DNA of 64,000 nucleotides from Haemophilus sp. CCUG 60358 (GTDB taxonomy: Bacteria > Pseudomonadota > Gammaproteobacteria > Enterobacterales > Pasteurellaceae). This document shows positions 20,201 to 29,487 of the stretch, piece by piece. The notes beneath the pieces were generated by a model. That model did not search any database and was not told where the DNA came from. It worked only from the letters and a program-made list of their open reading frames with translations. The position numbers and the translations under genes were made by a program. The stretch covers positions 62,001 through 126,000 of the forward strand of contig NZ_LZOZ01000015.1 in assembly GCF_001679485.1 (NCBI RefSeq), written 5' to 3'. How positions within the stretch are numbered: the stretch's first letter is position 1; each line of letters begins with the position of its first letter.

Positions 20201-21517
20201 TTAAGCTTGAGATTTTTTAAGGTCAAATTTGTAAGAAACAAAACCATACAATGTCCAACCGATAAAGGTCACAATTGAACCGTATAACATCGCCTGTTCA
20301 CCTGCAGCATAAAGCGCATAGATACTATAGACTGAACCAATAAAGGCAACAAGAACAGTTTTTTTGTATTTTTGGTGAGGAACATTTTCAGTTTTCAACA
20401 ATACGGCAAGTGCTGCCATTGAGAGCAAGTATGGAATAACGTTCGTTACTACCGCGAGGTCCACCAACACATTGAATTGTTTATTTAATGATGGGCTGAT
20501 TGTCATTAATGATAGTAATGTTTGTAACGAAGTGATGGTTACCATACCAACGATTGGTGCATCTTTGCTAGTAACTTTTTTGAAGAATGCTGGGAAATAA
20601 CCTTCTTCCGCTGAAGATTTGAATACTTGAGCAATAGTGAACTGCCAACCTAATAATGAACCGAAACAAGACATCACCATTAAGCCCATGATCACTTTAC
20701 CGATTGTTTCATCAAACATATGAGCAAAGGCTAAACCAAACGGTGCAGTTGAGTTAGCAAGTTCAAGGTTAGGAACAATACCTGCGATCACGTTAGTTGA
20801 AACGATATAAATTACCGCTGCACCTAAAGTACCACCAAGTACCGCGATTGGTACGTTTTTCTCTGGATTTTCAACCGCATCAGAGTTCGCACAAGCAGAC
20901 TCTAACCCTAAGAATGCCCATAATGTCATTGAAATAGATACACCGATCGCTTCAAAAGTAGGCACATTGTGTGGGTTCCAAGAATTTACATACATTGAAC
21001 CATCAAACCATTTCCAACCGATGATTGAAATACCAACTACAGGAATAATTACACCCCAAATGGTGAATGAACTGATGTTACCCGTAATTCTTGCGCCACC
21101 GAAGTTAAGAACAGTCGCAAGCCAAAGAGTGAAGATCGTCCATAATGCAATAGAAAGTGGAGAAAGGGTTGCACTGAGGAACTCAGAACCATAACCTACA
21201 GCAGAAATCGCAATCGCAGTATTCGCAATAACTAACGACACACCATAAGTATAGTTCGCCATGAAGTTACCAGCTTTACCGAAAGAGTATTCGGCATAGC
21301 CACCCATACCACCAGATTTTCTACTAAACATACCGCATTGTGCGAATGCATAAGCTAAGGCTGTTGAACCAACTGCGGTTACAAGCCAAGAGACGATAGA
21401 AATAGTCCCAATTTCGGCTAATTTGGTCGGTAACATAATGATACCTGAACCCATCATATTAACCATGGTCAGAATGGTGAGTTGAACCACACCAATTTTA
21501 TTACTTTTAGCACTCAT
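20201..21517 (-). CDS. potE: Putrescine-ornithine antiporter
   Basis: 438 residues, APC-superfamily transporter with about 12 transmembrane segments. GVVQLTILTMVNMMGSGIIM is the N-terminal helix-1 motif, followed by GMGGYAEYSFGKAG and WAFLGLESACANSDAVENPEKNVPIAV, all typical of PotE. It swaps external ornithine for cytosolic putrescine made by SpeF, which exports protons' worth of charge and raises pH in acid. Downstream of speF on the same strand, separated by a USS-type hairpin, as in the classical speF-potE operon. Confidence 0.95.
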   Translation of the reverse strand: MSAKSNKIGVVQLTILTMVNMMGSGIIMLPTKLAEIGTISIVSWLVTAVGSTALAYAFAQCGMFSRKSGGMGGYAEYSFGKAGNFMANYTYGVSLVIANTAIAISAVGYGSEFLSATLSPLSIALWTIFTLWLATVLNFGGARITGNISSFTIWGVIIPVVGISIIGWKWFDGSMYVNSWNPHNVPTFEAIGVSISMTLWAFLGLESACANSDAVENPEKNVPIAVLGGTLGAAVIYIVSTNVIAGIVPNLELANSTAPFGLAFAHMFDETIGKVIMGLMVMSCFGSLLGWQFTIAQVFKSSAEEGYFPAFFKKVTSKDAPIVGMVTITSLQTLLSLMTISPSLNKQFNVLVDLAVVTNVIPYLLSMAALAVLLKTENVPHQKYKKTVLVAFIGSVYSIYALYAAGEQAMLYGSIVTFIGWTLYGFVSYKFDLKKSQA

Positions 21518-21531
21518 AATTTATACTCCTT

Positions 21532-21576
21532 AAAGTGCGGTCAAAAAATCAGATGTTTTTAACCGCACTTTTTTTG
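21532..21576 (-). terminator. Inverted USS hairpin between speF and potE
   Basis: AAAGTGCGGTCAAAAAA and TTTTTAACCGCACTTT face each other around about seven bases, with T-runs. Being inside a speF-potE transcription unit, it may attenuate potE relative to speF. Confidence 0.7.
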
Positions 21577-21622
21577 TTTGTGCTGAGAGGGTTATAAGGG
21601 AAAACCTCATAACCACACTTTA

Positions 21623-23785
21623 TTAATAGTCAGTTAAAACATAGCCATATGCACGAGTACGTCCATCAGGGTCTTTTTGTAAGTAAACCCCTTGGATTTC
21701 AGGTGCGAAACCAGGTAATGTGTTGATACCTTCTTCTAATGCGAGGAAGTATTTTTGTGCAGTCGGACTCCATCTTTCCCCAGGAACCACACATAACACA
21801 CCTGGAGGATAAGGTAATGCACCTTCCGCAGCTACGCGACCAACAATGTCAGTTAATGCAACAAGTTCAACTTTGTTACGAACGAATTCAATATTCGCAT
21901 CGTGTGGATTTAACGCATATTCCGGTAATGTTGCTTTGCGGAATAGGTCTTTTTGAAGTTGTTTTACATTGCGGCTTACATAAAGGTCATGCATTTCTTG
22001 GCATAATTGACGGATTGTGTAACCTTTGTAGCGGTCTTCGTTGTTTTTGTACACAGTTGGCAATACATCTTTTAATAAAGAGTTTTGTTTAATGTGTTTT
22101 TCGAACAAGGCAATTTGAGCTACCAATGTTTGCATTTTGGTGAGAGTTTCTGCCGGAGTGAGCAAGAATAAGATAGAGTTCAAGTCACATTTTTCCGGAA
22201 TAATACCGTTTTCACGTAAGTAGTTTGCAAGAATGGTCGCTGGAATACCGAAGTCTTCATATTCACCATTTTCTAAGCTGATACCTGGAGTGGTAAGCAA
22301 GAATTTACATGGGTCAACGAAGTATTGTTCGTCTGCATAGCCTTCAAATTTATGCCATGTATCAGTTGGGTGGAATTTGAAGAACTCGAGGTTAGTTGCG
22401 ATTTCTTCTGTGTCATAATCTTGCCATTTTTTACCTTTTACTGTGGTAGGGATGAATGGACGGATTAAGTCACAATGATTCAACACTAATTTACGTGCTT
22501 CGATACCCACTTTCACACATTCATGCCATAAGCGAAGACCTGCTTCACTACCTTGGATTTTCGCGTTCACATCTAATGTTGCAAACAATGGATAGAACGG
22601 ACTGGTTGAAGCATGTAACATGAAGGCGTTATTGAAACGTTTATGGTTTACATAACGATCTTGACCTTTGATATGTTTATCTTTTTTATGGATTTGTGAA
22701 GCTTGTGAGAAACCAGCTTGTTGTTTGTGAACAGATTGTGTCACTAAAATACCAGGGTCATTTTCATTTAATTCAAGCAATAATGGAGAGCAATCTTTCA
22801 TCATTGGAATGAACTGTTCATAACCTACCCATGCAGAGTCGAATAAGATGTAATCACAAAGGTGACCGATTTTATCCACAACTTGGCGTGCGTTATAAAT
22901 CGTACCGTCATAAGTACCTAATTGGATAACTGCTAAACGGAATGGACGTTTTTGGTTTAATTTTTCAGGTGCAACTTCTTTGATTAATGATTTTAAGTAA
23001 TCTTCTTCAAAACAGTGACTATCAATACCACCGATGAAACCAAATGGGTTACGTGCAGTTTCCAAGTAAATTGGCGTTGCACCTGCTTGAATTAACGCAC
23101 CGTGGTGGTTTGATTTGTGGTTGTTACGGTCAAATAACACTAAATCACCTGGAGAAAGTACAGCGTTTAATGCTACTTTGTTTGCAGATGAGGTACCATT
23201 TAATACGAAGTAAGTTTTATCTGCATTAAATACTTGAGCGGCATATTTTTGTGCATCACAAGCTGCACCTTCATGAATTAACAAGTCACCTAATTTGACG
23301 TCCGCATTACAAATATCAGAACGGAAAATATTTTCACCAAAGAAATCGTAAAGGAAACGACCTGCTGGGTGTTTACGGTAGTATTGACCACCTTGGTGTC
23401 CTGGACAGTCGAAAGCGATATTACCCATTTCCACATATTCACTTAACATTTTGAAGAATGGAGGTAACATTTTTTCTTCATAAAGTTTCGCTGCAGTTTC
23501 AATTTGGCGGCTATAAAGTTTGATGTCATAACCGTTTAAATCTTGGATATGATAAATAGAATCATAGAATTTTGGATCCACTTGTTGTTCTTCTGTTTGA
23601 ACAACGAATACTGGAACGCCGAATTTTGTTGCTTGAATTCGACCGAGGTATTCTCCTACATCACCTGAACTTAACACGATAGCCGCAACATCTGTAAAGT
23701 CTGTTTTGGCAATCTCAACTAATTCTCTATTTGTAGAGAAATATTGTTCAACTTTTGGGCTATATGCAATTTTTAAGTTTGGCAT
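21623..23785 (-). CDS. speF: Inducible ornithine decarboxylase
   Basis: 720 residues (E. coli SpeF 732). PLP fold-type I decarboxylase converting ornithine to putrescine plus CO2. An N-terminal wing domain (about 1-105) precedes the PLP domain with DRNNHKSNHHGAL, LFDSAWVGYEQF (cofactor Asp) and the Schiff-base Lys in TQSVHKQQAGFSQ (near residue 350); the C-terminal domain carries YPPGVLCVVPGERW. It is preceded by a roughly 480-nt leader containing the SpeFL arrest peptide, so expression should respond to ornithine. It partners with potE in acid resistance and polyamine supply. Confidence 0.96.
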   Translation of the reverse strand: MPNLKIAYSPKVEQYFSTNRELVEIAKTDFTDVAAIVLSSGDVGEYLGRIQATKFGVPVFVVQTEEQQVDPKFYDSIYHIQDLNGYDIKLYSRQIETAAKLYEEKMLPPFFKMLSEYVEMGNIAFDCPGHQGGQYYRKHPAGRFLYDFFGENIFRSDICNADVKLGDLLIHEGAACDAQKYAAQVFNADKTYFVLNGTSSANKVALNAVLSPGDLVLFDRNNHKSNHHGALIQAGATPIYLETARNPFGFIGGIDSHCFEEDYLKSLIKEVAPEKLNQKRPFRLAVIQLGTYDGTIYNARQVVDKIGHLCDYILFDSAWVGYEQFIPMMKDCSPLLLELNENDPGILVTQSVHKQQAGFSQASQIHKKDKHIKGQDRYVNHKRFNNAFMLHASTSPFYPLFATLDVNAKIQGSEAGLRLWHECVKVGIEARKLVLNHCDLIRPFIPTTVKGKKWQDYDTEEIATNLEFFKFHPTDTWHKFEGYADEQYFVDPCKFLLTTPGISLENGEYEDFGIPATILANYLRENGIIPEKCDLNSILFLLTPAETLTKMQTLVAQIALFEKHIKQNSLLKDVLPTVYKNNEDRYKGYTIRQLCQEMHDLYVSRNVKQLQKDLFRKATLPEYALNPHDANIEFVRNKVELVALTDIVGRVAAEGALPYPPGVLCVVPGERWSPTAQKYFLALEEGINTLPGFAPEIQGVYLQKDPDGRTRAYGYVLTDY

Positions 23786-24008
23786 AATGAACTCCTTTAT
23801 TTATTTTTGACGTAAAGTTACCCGGCATTATTAATTTTAATAACGCAATAGATTTATTTAGAATAAAATAACCCGCTCTAGATTTTTATATAAAAAAACT
23901 AAAGTAAGAATTTTTTATTTTAAATTAAATAAGATTAAGTTAATTTCACAAAATATTTCTTGCCTGTTCTAGACAATACAAAAATATTCAGAAATTAATC
24001 TGTGGAGA

Positions 24009-24043
24009 CTCTCTAAACAGAGAGAACAACTCTGTTTAGAGAG
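24009..24043 (-). promoter_or_regulatory. Perfect 14-bp hairpin overlapping the speFL stop codon
   Basis: CTCTCTAAACAGAG and CTCTGTTTAGAGAG pair perfectly around seven bases. On the minus strand the 5' arm contains the speFL stop codon (TAA at 24038-24036), so a ribosome stalled there would prevent the stem from forming. There is no T-run, so it is not a simple intrinsic terminator. Confidence 0.75.
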
Positions 24044-24143
24044 CCGTGTTGGATGGTTTGTTTTGAGAAGCAAATACTGAATATGAGAAGCAAGAACGAT
24101 GCGATGGCATCATAATATGGCGTGTACGACGGATATGCGCCAT
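24036..24143 (-). CDS. speFL: SpeFL: ornithine-sensing leader (arrest) peptide of speF
   Basis: 35 codons upstream of speF. Residues 3-11 (HIRRTRHIM) and the following SHRSCFSYSVF correspond to the HIRRTTHIM and HRNSFDF blocks of E. coli SpeFL, the nascent peptide that binds ornithine in the ribosome tunnel, stalls at its stop codon and relieves Rho-dependent termination before speF (established for E. coli). Compared with that peptide it has a C-terminal extension of about ten residues. The frame is open further upstream to an ATG at 24230 preceded by GGAA; a 64-residue version is possible. Start choice is uncertain, identity is firm. Confidence 0.85.
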   Translation of the reverse strand: MAHIRRTRHIMMPSHRSCFSYSVFASQNKPSNTAL

Positions 24144-24274
24144 CAAAGAACGACCTTTTATCGGATTAAACCGTAAAAGTCTCAATACTTTCGTATGGAC
24201 GTATCTGTGTATATATGTACGAAGTAGCATAGAAAAATTTCCTCTTTCTATCTAAACTAACCTTAGTTGGGTAT

Positions 24275-24303
24275 ATTCTCTGCTTGTGTAAATATCATGT
24301 CAA
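24275..24303 (-). promoter_or_regulatory. Probable speFL-speF promoter
   Basis: On the minus strand, a perfect -35 TTGACA (24303-24298), 17 bp spacer and GAGAAT as -10 (24280-24275; GAATAT with a 19-bp spacer is the alternative). It would start transcription near 24268 and give a roughly 480-nt leader before speF. Confidence 0.5.
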
Positions 24304-24321
24304 TAATATTTTTCAAAAAAT

Positions 24322-24335
24322 GTGATCATTATCAA
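24322..24335 (-). promoter_or_regulatory. FNR-like operator upstream of the speF promoter
   Basis: TTGATAATGATCAC on the minus strand differs from the FNR consensus TTGAT-N4-ATCAA at one position. Its centre is about 60 bp upstream of the inferred start, the class-I activator position. The same bases also contain a CRP half-site (TGTGA on the plus strand). Confidence 0.45.
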
Positions 24336-24444
24336 AAAATAAATTTAATTTTTCACATAAAAAAAATAAAACCACAAAAAGTATGGAAATAAATTATTCT
24401 TAAAATAGATGATTAATAAATGTACTCATTTATCGCGATCTTTC

Positions 24445-25449
24445 CTAAGCTAAACTCGCTACCATGACTGCTTTAATCGTATGCATACGGTTTTCTGCTT
24501 GCTCAAAGGCAATATTCATCGGCGACTCAAACACCTCTTCAGTCACTTCAATGCCATTTGCTAATTCAGGGTATTTTTCTGCAATTTGGCGACCCACTTT
24601 CGTTTCGCTATTATGGAATGCAGGTAAACAGTGCATGAATTTTACTTTTGGATTACCGGTACGCTTCATGAGTTCTGGCGTTACTTGATAAGGAAGCAAT
24701 AACTTAATGCGTTCTCCCCAAGCTTCTAATGGCTCGCCCATTGAAACCCAAACATCGGTATGCACAAAATCAACACCTCTTACGGCTGTGTCGATATCTT
24801 CAGTGACTGTAATCTGCGCACCACTTTCTTTAGCAAAACCTTCACACATCTCAACAAAACTGGCTTCTGGTAATAAAGCTTTTGGGCCGCAAATACGCAC
24901 ATCCATCCCCAGTTTTGATCCAATTAGTAAAAGAGAATTCCCCATGTTATTACGTGCATCACCAATATACACATAACTAATTTGACGAAGTGGCTTGTCA
25001 CAATGTTCAATCATCGTGAGAACATCCGCGAGCATTTGAGTAGGATGAAACTCATCCGTTAAACCATTAAACACCGGCACACCTGCATAATCCGCAAGTT
25101 CTTGCACGGTACTTTGTTTAAAGCCCCGATATTCAATCGCATCATACATTCTCCCAAGAACTCGAGCTGTATCCTTCATGCTTTCTTTATGTCCAATCTG
25201 AGAGGAGTTTGGATCAATGTAAGTCACTCTAGCACCTTGATCATAAGCAGCGACTTCAAAGGCACAACGAGTACGCGTTGAGGTTTTTTCAAAAATAAGT
25301 GCGATATTTTTACCTTTAAGCTTAGGTTGCTCTGTTCCTGCATATTTCGCACGTTTCAAATCACGTGATAAATCTAACAAATAATTAATTTCGCGTTCTG
25401 AATGATGAACAAGACTCAATAAGTGTCTATTTTTAAGATTAAAAGCCAT
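24445..25449 (-). CDS. argF: Ornithine carbamoyltransferase
   Basis: 334 residues from the ATG at 25449 (MAFNLKNR) with AAGGAG seven bases upstream; a further in-frame start at 25476 is less likely. Converts ornithine and carbamoyl phosphate to citrulline. STRTR (carbamoyl-phosphate site), [25 protein letters not shown] and MHCLPAFHN (ornithine loop) are all present. It may be the anabolic (argF) or catabolic (arcB) enzyme; no arcA or arcC is in this window, so the question is open. Its position directly upstream of speF groups two ornithine-consuming enzymes. Confidence 0.93.
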   Translation of the reverse strand: MAFNLKNRHLLSLVHHSEREINYLLDLSRDLKRAKYAGTEQPKLKGKNIALIFEKTSTRTRCAFEVAAYDQGARVTYIDPNSSQIGHKESMKDTARVLGRMYDAIEYRGFKQSTVQELADYAGVPVFNGLTDEFHPTQMLADVLTMIEHCDKPLRQISYVYIGDARNNMGNSLLLIGSKLGMDVRICGPKALLPEASFVEMCEGFAKESGAQITVTEDIDTAVRGVDFVHTDVWVSMGEPLEAWGERIKLLLPYQVTPELMKRTGNPKVKFMHCLPAFHNSETKVGRQIAEKYPELANGIEVTEEVFESPMNIAFEQAENRMHTIKAVMVASLA

Positions 25450-25580
25450 AGCGATCTCCTTATCGGATGCCATCAATAAATGCAGGCTACCTTACTATGA
25501 ATGACTTAATTTCTAGTGGATTGGATAGCCTATTTTTGTCCCAAATGCGGAGTTTTGCAACAAAATTCAATCCTTTATTT

Positions 25581-25596
25581 TGTGATGCTCATCACA
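25581..25596 (+). promoter_or_regulatory. CRP-type operator upstream of cpdB
   Basis: TGTGATGCTCATCACA: both half-sites of the CRP consensus TGTGA-N6-TCACA are exact. It is centred 93 bp before the cpdB ATG and about 25-35 bp before A/T-rich -10 candidates (TATATT at 25613, TATATAAA at about 25630), in keeping with class-II activation. Confidence 0.7.
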
Positions 25597-25681
25597 CTTC
25601 ATCCCAGAACTTTATATTGCGCTTTCTTTATATATAAAAGAGATTTAAAATCCCGTCGATTCTCACACAACAGGAGCACAT

Positions 25682-27655
25682 ATGATCAACAGAAGAGATT
25701 TCATTCAACTTGGCGCAAGCAGTATTTTAGCGTTAAGTGCGAGCCGTTTTGCTTTTGCGAAAAGCGACACACAAGTCGATTTACGTATCGTAGCAACGAC
25801 CGATATTCACAGTTTTTTGACTGACTTCGATTACTACAAAGATGCACCTACTGAGAAATTCGGTTTTACCCGTGCAGCAAGCTTGATTCGTCAAGCACGT
25901 AAAGAGGTGAAAAACAGCGTTTTAGTTGATAACGGTGACTTAATTCAAGGTAACCCAATTGCTGACTATCAAGCAGCTAAAGGTTATAAAGAAGGCAAAT
26001 CAAACCCAGCCGTAGATTGTTTAAATGCAATGCACTATGAAGTAGGGACATTAGGTAACCACGAGTTTAACTATGGCTTAGATTATTTAGCCGATGCGAT
26101 TAAACAAGCGAAATTCCCTATCATCAATGCTAACGTAGTGAAAGTCGGTACCGAAGAGCCCTATTTCACGCCTTATGTGATTCAAACTAAAGAAGTGGTG
26201 GATAGCCAAGGTAAAACGCATAAACTAAACATTGGTTATATCGGTTTTGTGCCACCACAAATTATGGTGTGGGATAAAGCAAACTTACAAGGTAAAGTTG
26301 AAACGCGCGATATCGTGAAAACCGCACAAAAATATGTGCCAGAAATGAAACAAAAAGGTGCAGATATTATTGTGGCACTTGCGCATACGGGTCCATCTGA
26401 CGAGCCATATCAAGAAGGTGCAGAAAACTCAGCATTCTATCTTGCTGATGTACCACACATTGATGCGATTGTTTTCGGTCACTCTCACCGTTTATTCCCG
26501 AATAAAGAGTTCGCAAAATCACCAAATGCAGATATTGCTAAAGGTACCGTGAAAGGTGTTCCTGAAAGTATGGCAGGCTACTGGGCAAACAACATCAGTG
26601 TAATCGACTTAACCCTTGCTCAACACAACGGCAAATGGTTAGTAGCTGATGGTAAAGCGGTACTTCGTCCAATTTATGATGCCGAAAACAAAAAAGCAAC
26701 CACAGAAAGTGACGCAGAATTGACCGCACTTTTAAAACCTGTGCATGAAGCCACCCGTGAATTTGTGGCACAGCCAATCGGTAAAGCGACCGATAACATG
26801 TACAGCTACTTAGCGTTAGTGCAAGATGACCCAACCATTCAAATTGTGAACCAAGCACAAAAAGCTTACGTTGAAAAAGTAGCACCAAGTGTTGCAGCAA
26901 TGGCGGGCTTACCAATTTTAAGTGCAGGCGCACCATTTAAAGCAGGCGGACGTAAAAATGACCCAACGGGCTATACTGAAGTTAACAAAGGTGAATTAAC
27001 GTTCCGTAACGCAGCAGATTTATACCTCTATCCAAATACCTTAGTTGTTGTCAAAGCAACCGGTGAAGAACTGAAAGAGTGGTTAGAATGTAGCGCAGGT
27101 ATGTTCAAACAAATCGATCCTACCAGCGACAAACCACAATCTTTACTTGATTGGGACGGTTTCCGTACTTATAACTACGATGTGATTGACGGCGTAAATT
27201 ATGAATTCGACCTCACTCAACCACCGCGTTATGACGGCGAATGTAAATTGATTAACCCGAATTCACACCGTGTGGTGAATTTAACCTACCAAGGTAAACC
27301 GGTTGATCCAAAAGCAGAATTCTTAATTGCGACTAATAACTATCGTGCTTACGGTAATAAATTCCCAGGCACAGGCGATGCGCACATTGTTTACGCTTCT
27401 CCAGATGAAAACCGCCAAATTCTTGCGGATTACATCAAAGCAGAAAGCGAAAAAAATGGCCATGTAAACCCAAGTGCGGATAAAAACTGGCGCTTTGCAC
27501 CGATTAAAGGTAACGATAAATTAGATGTGCGTTTTGAAACCTCACCAAGCGAACAAGCGGCGAAATTCATTCAAGATAATGCACAATACCCAATGAAAAA
27601 AGTCGGCACCGATGAAGTGGGCTTTGCGGTATATCAAATTGATTTATCGAAATAA
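25682..27655 (+). CDS. cpdB: 2',3'-cyclic-nucleotide 2'-phosphodiesterase / 3'-nucleotidase
   Basis: 657 residues. Periplasmic bifunctional metallophosphoesterase that turns 2',3'-cyclic and 3'-nucleotides into nucleosides for uptake. Metal-site motifs: [27 protein letters not shown] and FGHSHRLF in the N-terminal domain; the C-terminal 5'-nucleotidase domain includes the [16 protein letters not shown] and [11 protein letters not shown] blocks. The signal peptide starts [14 protein letters not shown], a twin-arginine (Tat) type motif, unlike the Sec signal of E. coli CpdB. A CRP-type site lies upstream. Good AGGAG ribosome site. Confidence 0.95.
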   Translation: MINRRDFIQLGASSILALSASRFAFAKSDTQVDLRIVATTDIHSFLTDFDYYKDAPTEKFGFTRAASLIRQARKEVKNSVLVDNGDLIQGNPIADYQAAKGYKEGKSNPAVDCLNAMHYEVGTLGNHEFNYGLDYLADAIKQAKFPIINANVVKVGTEEPYFTPYVIQTKEVVDSQGKTHKLNIGYIGFVPPQIMVWDKANLQGKVETRDIVKTAQKYVPEMKQKGADIIVALAHTGPSDEPYQEGAENSAFYLADVPHIDAIVFGHSHRLFPNKEFAKSPNADIAKGTVKGVPESMAGYWANNISVIDLTLAQHNGKWLVADGKAVLRPIYDAENKKATTESDAELTALLKPVHEATREFVAQPIGKATDNMYSYLALVQDDPTIQIVNQAQKAYVEKVAPSVAAMAGLPILSAGAPFKAGGRKNDPTGYTEVNKGELTFRNAADLYLYPNTLVVVKATGEELKEWLECSAGMFKQIDPTSDKPQSLLDWDGFRTYNYDVIDGVNYEFDLTQPPRYDGECKLINPNSHRVVNLTYQGKPVDPKAEFLIATNNYRAYGNKFPGTGDAHIVYASPDENRQILADYIKAESEKNGHVNPSADKNWRFAPIKGNDKLDVRFETSPSEQAAKFIQDNAQYPMKKVGTDEVGFAVYQIDLSK

Positions 27656-27661
27656 CAAAAA

Positions 27662-27682
27662 AGGGCGTGCTCAGCACGCCCT
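27662..27682 (+). terminator. Terminator after cpdB
   Basis: AGGGCGTGCT, one-base loop, AGCACGCCCT; a very stable stem 6 bp after the stop, followed by ACTTATTT. Also serves the convergent metS gene together with a USS at about 27692. Confidence 0.8.
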
Positions 27683-27712
27683 ACTTATTTCAAAGTGCGG
27701 TCAATTTTGACC

Positions 27713-27811
27713 TTATTTTTCTTCTTTTGGAAGTCTGATTAAGGAAAAGATCAAGCCGCCCCAAATCACAAAAAGCGCCACAATCATCATTGTAATTGCA
27801 ATACTTGTCAT
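27713..27811 (-). CDS. MetS-type small subunit of NSS transporter
   Basis: A 32-residue protein: MTSIAITMMIVALFVIWGGL forms one transmembrane helix, followed by a short basic/acidic tail RLPKEEK. This is the pattern of the MetS/MetP small subunit family that accompanies bacterial NSS amino acid importers. It begins 2 bp after the stop codon of the large subunit and has AAGGAG upstream within that gene's end. The protein is easily missed because of its size. Confidence 0.85.
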   Translation of the reverse strand: MTSIAITMMIVALFVIWGGLIFSLIRLPKEEK

Positions 27812-27813
27812 CT

Positions 27814-29328
27814 TTATTCTCCTTTTTCTTCAAGCTTGAAGTTGTCTTCATTTTTCCATTGTAAACGAGAAAGAATGAACGAAACAACCACTAGCGAAAT
27901 TGCCATACCCCAACCAAAGATATTTACAAACCAGCTTGGATAGCCTTCATAACCTTCTGTAAATACTTTCGCACCTTCACTCAATAACATAAAGGCGAGA
28001 ATACCGGTGGTGATGACAATGCATAAACGCCATAGGAAACCGACTTTGAATGAAGAGCTTTGATTTAAGTGGTTGCCTAATAAGCCTAATTTTTCATTTG
28101 CTACAATCACAATTAATGAAACAAATGCCACTGCAACGATACCAAAGTAGTTCACGAATTTATCTAATACATCAAGCATTGGTAAGCCGGTTGTCGTACC
28201 AAATAAAATGACTGATACCACCATCATTGGTAAACCAACAACAAAGGTCGCTTTTGCTCGACGTAAACGCAGTTTATCTTGAATCGCTGAAATGATTACT
28301 TCAATAACAGAGATAAATGAGGTTAATGCCGCAAAGGTTAATGAACCGAAGAACAATACCCCTAATACTTCACCGAATGGTGCTTTGTTAATAATAGTTG
28401 GGAATGCAAAGAAGGCTAAACCAATACCACCTTTTGCCACTTCGCTCACTTCTACGCCTTGTGCAGTTGCGATGAAACCTAATGCCGCAAATACACCGAT
28501 ACCAGCAAGCACTTCAAAACTTGAGTTCGCAAAACCAACAACCAAACCGCTACCTGTTAAATCTGAATCTTTTTTCAAGTACGATGCATATGTAATCATA
28601 ATCCCGAAACAGATGGAAAGAGAGAAGAAGATTTGACCGTAAGCCGCAATCCACACACTCGGATTAGAGAGTTTTGACCAGTCTGGTGTAAATAGTGCGT
28701 TTAAGCCTTTTTCTGCACCTGGTAAGAATAAAGAATAAACGACCAACGCCACAAACATCACCACTAAAACAGGCATTAAGATATCTGAAGATTTAGAAAT
28801 CCCTTTTTGAATACCTAAAGAAAGTACGCCTAACGCCACTAACCATACAGCAATTAATGGTCCAGTTACCATGCCGACAAACTCAAAGCTCACACCATTG
28901 CTGATATCGCCCATTTTTAAGAATTCGTGTAGGAAGAAATCAATCGGTTGGTCGCCCCAAGCAGAATTAAGTGAGAAATAGGTATAGCTTGCCGCCCAAC
29001 CTAATACTACCGCGTAGTAAAGACCAATGATAACATTCACCATTACTTGCCACCAACCAAACACTTCAAAGTGTGGGTTAAAGCGACGATAAGAAAGCGG
29101 TGCACCACCACGATGGCGATGACCAATTGCATAATCTAAGAAAAGCAATGGAATACCGGCGGTTAAAAGTGCAATAAGGTAAGGGATAATAAATGCACCG
29201 CCCCCGTTTTCATAAGTGGTATAAGGGAAACGCCAGATGTTTCCTAAGCCAACAGCGGATCCAATCGCCGCCATAATAAATGCATTCCGACCAGAAAAGG
29301 TCTCACGCTTTGCGTTTGACTGCGTCAT
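27814..29328 (-). CDS. Sodium-dependent amino acid transporter (NSS/SNF family)
   Basis: 504 residues from the ATG at 29328 (MTQSNAKRE) with AAGGAA upstream; an earlier in-frame ATG lacks family support. LeuT-fold transporter with 12 hydrophobic helices; the N-terminal motif [14 protein letters not shown] is the Na+/substrate-binding region of helix 1. Members import methionine, alanine, tryptophan or other neutral amino acids with sodium. The MetS-like subunit immediately downstream suggests the MetP-type methionine/alanine branch; the actual substrate is unproven. Confidence 0.9.
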   Translation of the reverse strand: MTQSNAKRETFSGRNAFIMAAIGSAVGLGNIWRFPYTTYENGGGAFIIPYLIALLTAGIPLLFLDYAIGHRHRGGAPLSYRRFNPHFEVFGWWQVMVNVIIGLYYAVVLGWAASYTYFSLNSAWGDQPIDFFLHEFLKMGDISNGVSFEFVGMVTGPLIAVWLVALGVLSLGIQKGISKSSDILMPVLVVMFVALVVYSLFLPGAEKGLNALFTPDWSKLSNPSVWIAAYGQIFFSLSICFGIMITYASYLKKDSDLTGSGLVVGFANSSFEVLAGIGVFAALGFIATAQGVEVSEVAKGGIGLAFFAFPTIINKAPFGEVLGVLFFGSLTFAALTSFISVIEVIISAIQDKLRLRRAKATFVVGLPMMVVSVILFGTTTGLPMLDVLDKFVNYFGIVAVAFVSLIVIVANEKLGLLGNHLNQSSSFKVGFLWRLCIVITTGILAFMLLSEGAKVFTEGYEGYPSWFVNIFGWGMAISLVVVSFILSRLQWKNEDNFKLEEKGE

Positions 29329-29487
29329 ATTAAGTTCCTTTTTAATGAAGAAAGATTTCAATATAATGAATTCTAAAACCGAGTCAAGGACTTGGTTAAA
29401 AGAGCGGTTAAAAATAGTGAATTTTTTTTAAAATTTACTGTCTAAAGGCCAAATTTAATCTCTATTAACAACCAAAAGGAAACATTT

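Noticed and set aside
27690..27887. A 65-codon minus-strand frame overlapping the end of the NSS transporter
   Set aside because: It lies out of frame across the transporter end and the MetS-like gene; the in-frame 32-residue MetS protein explains the region better.
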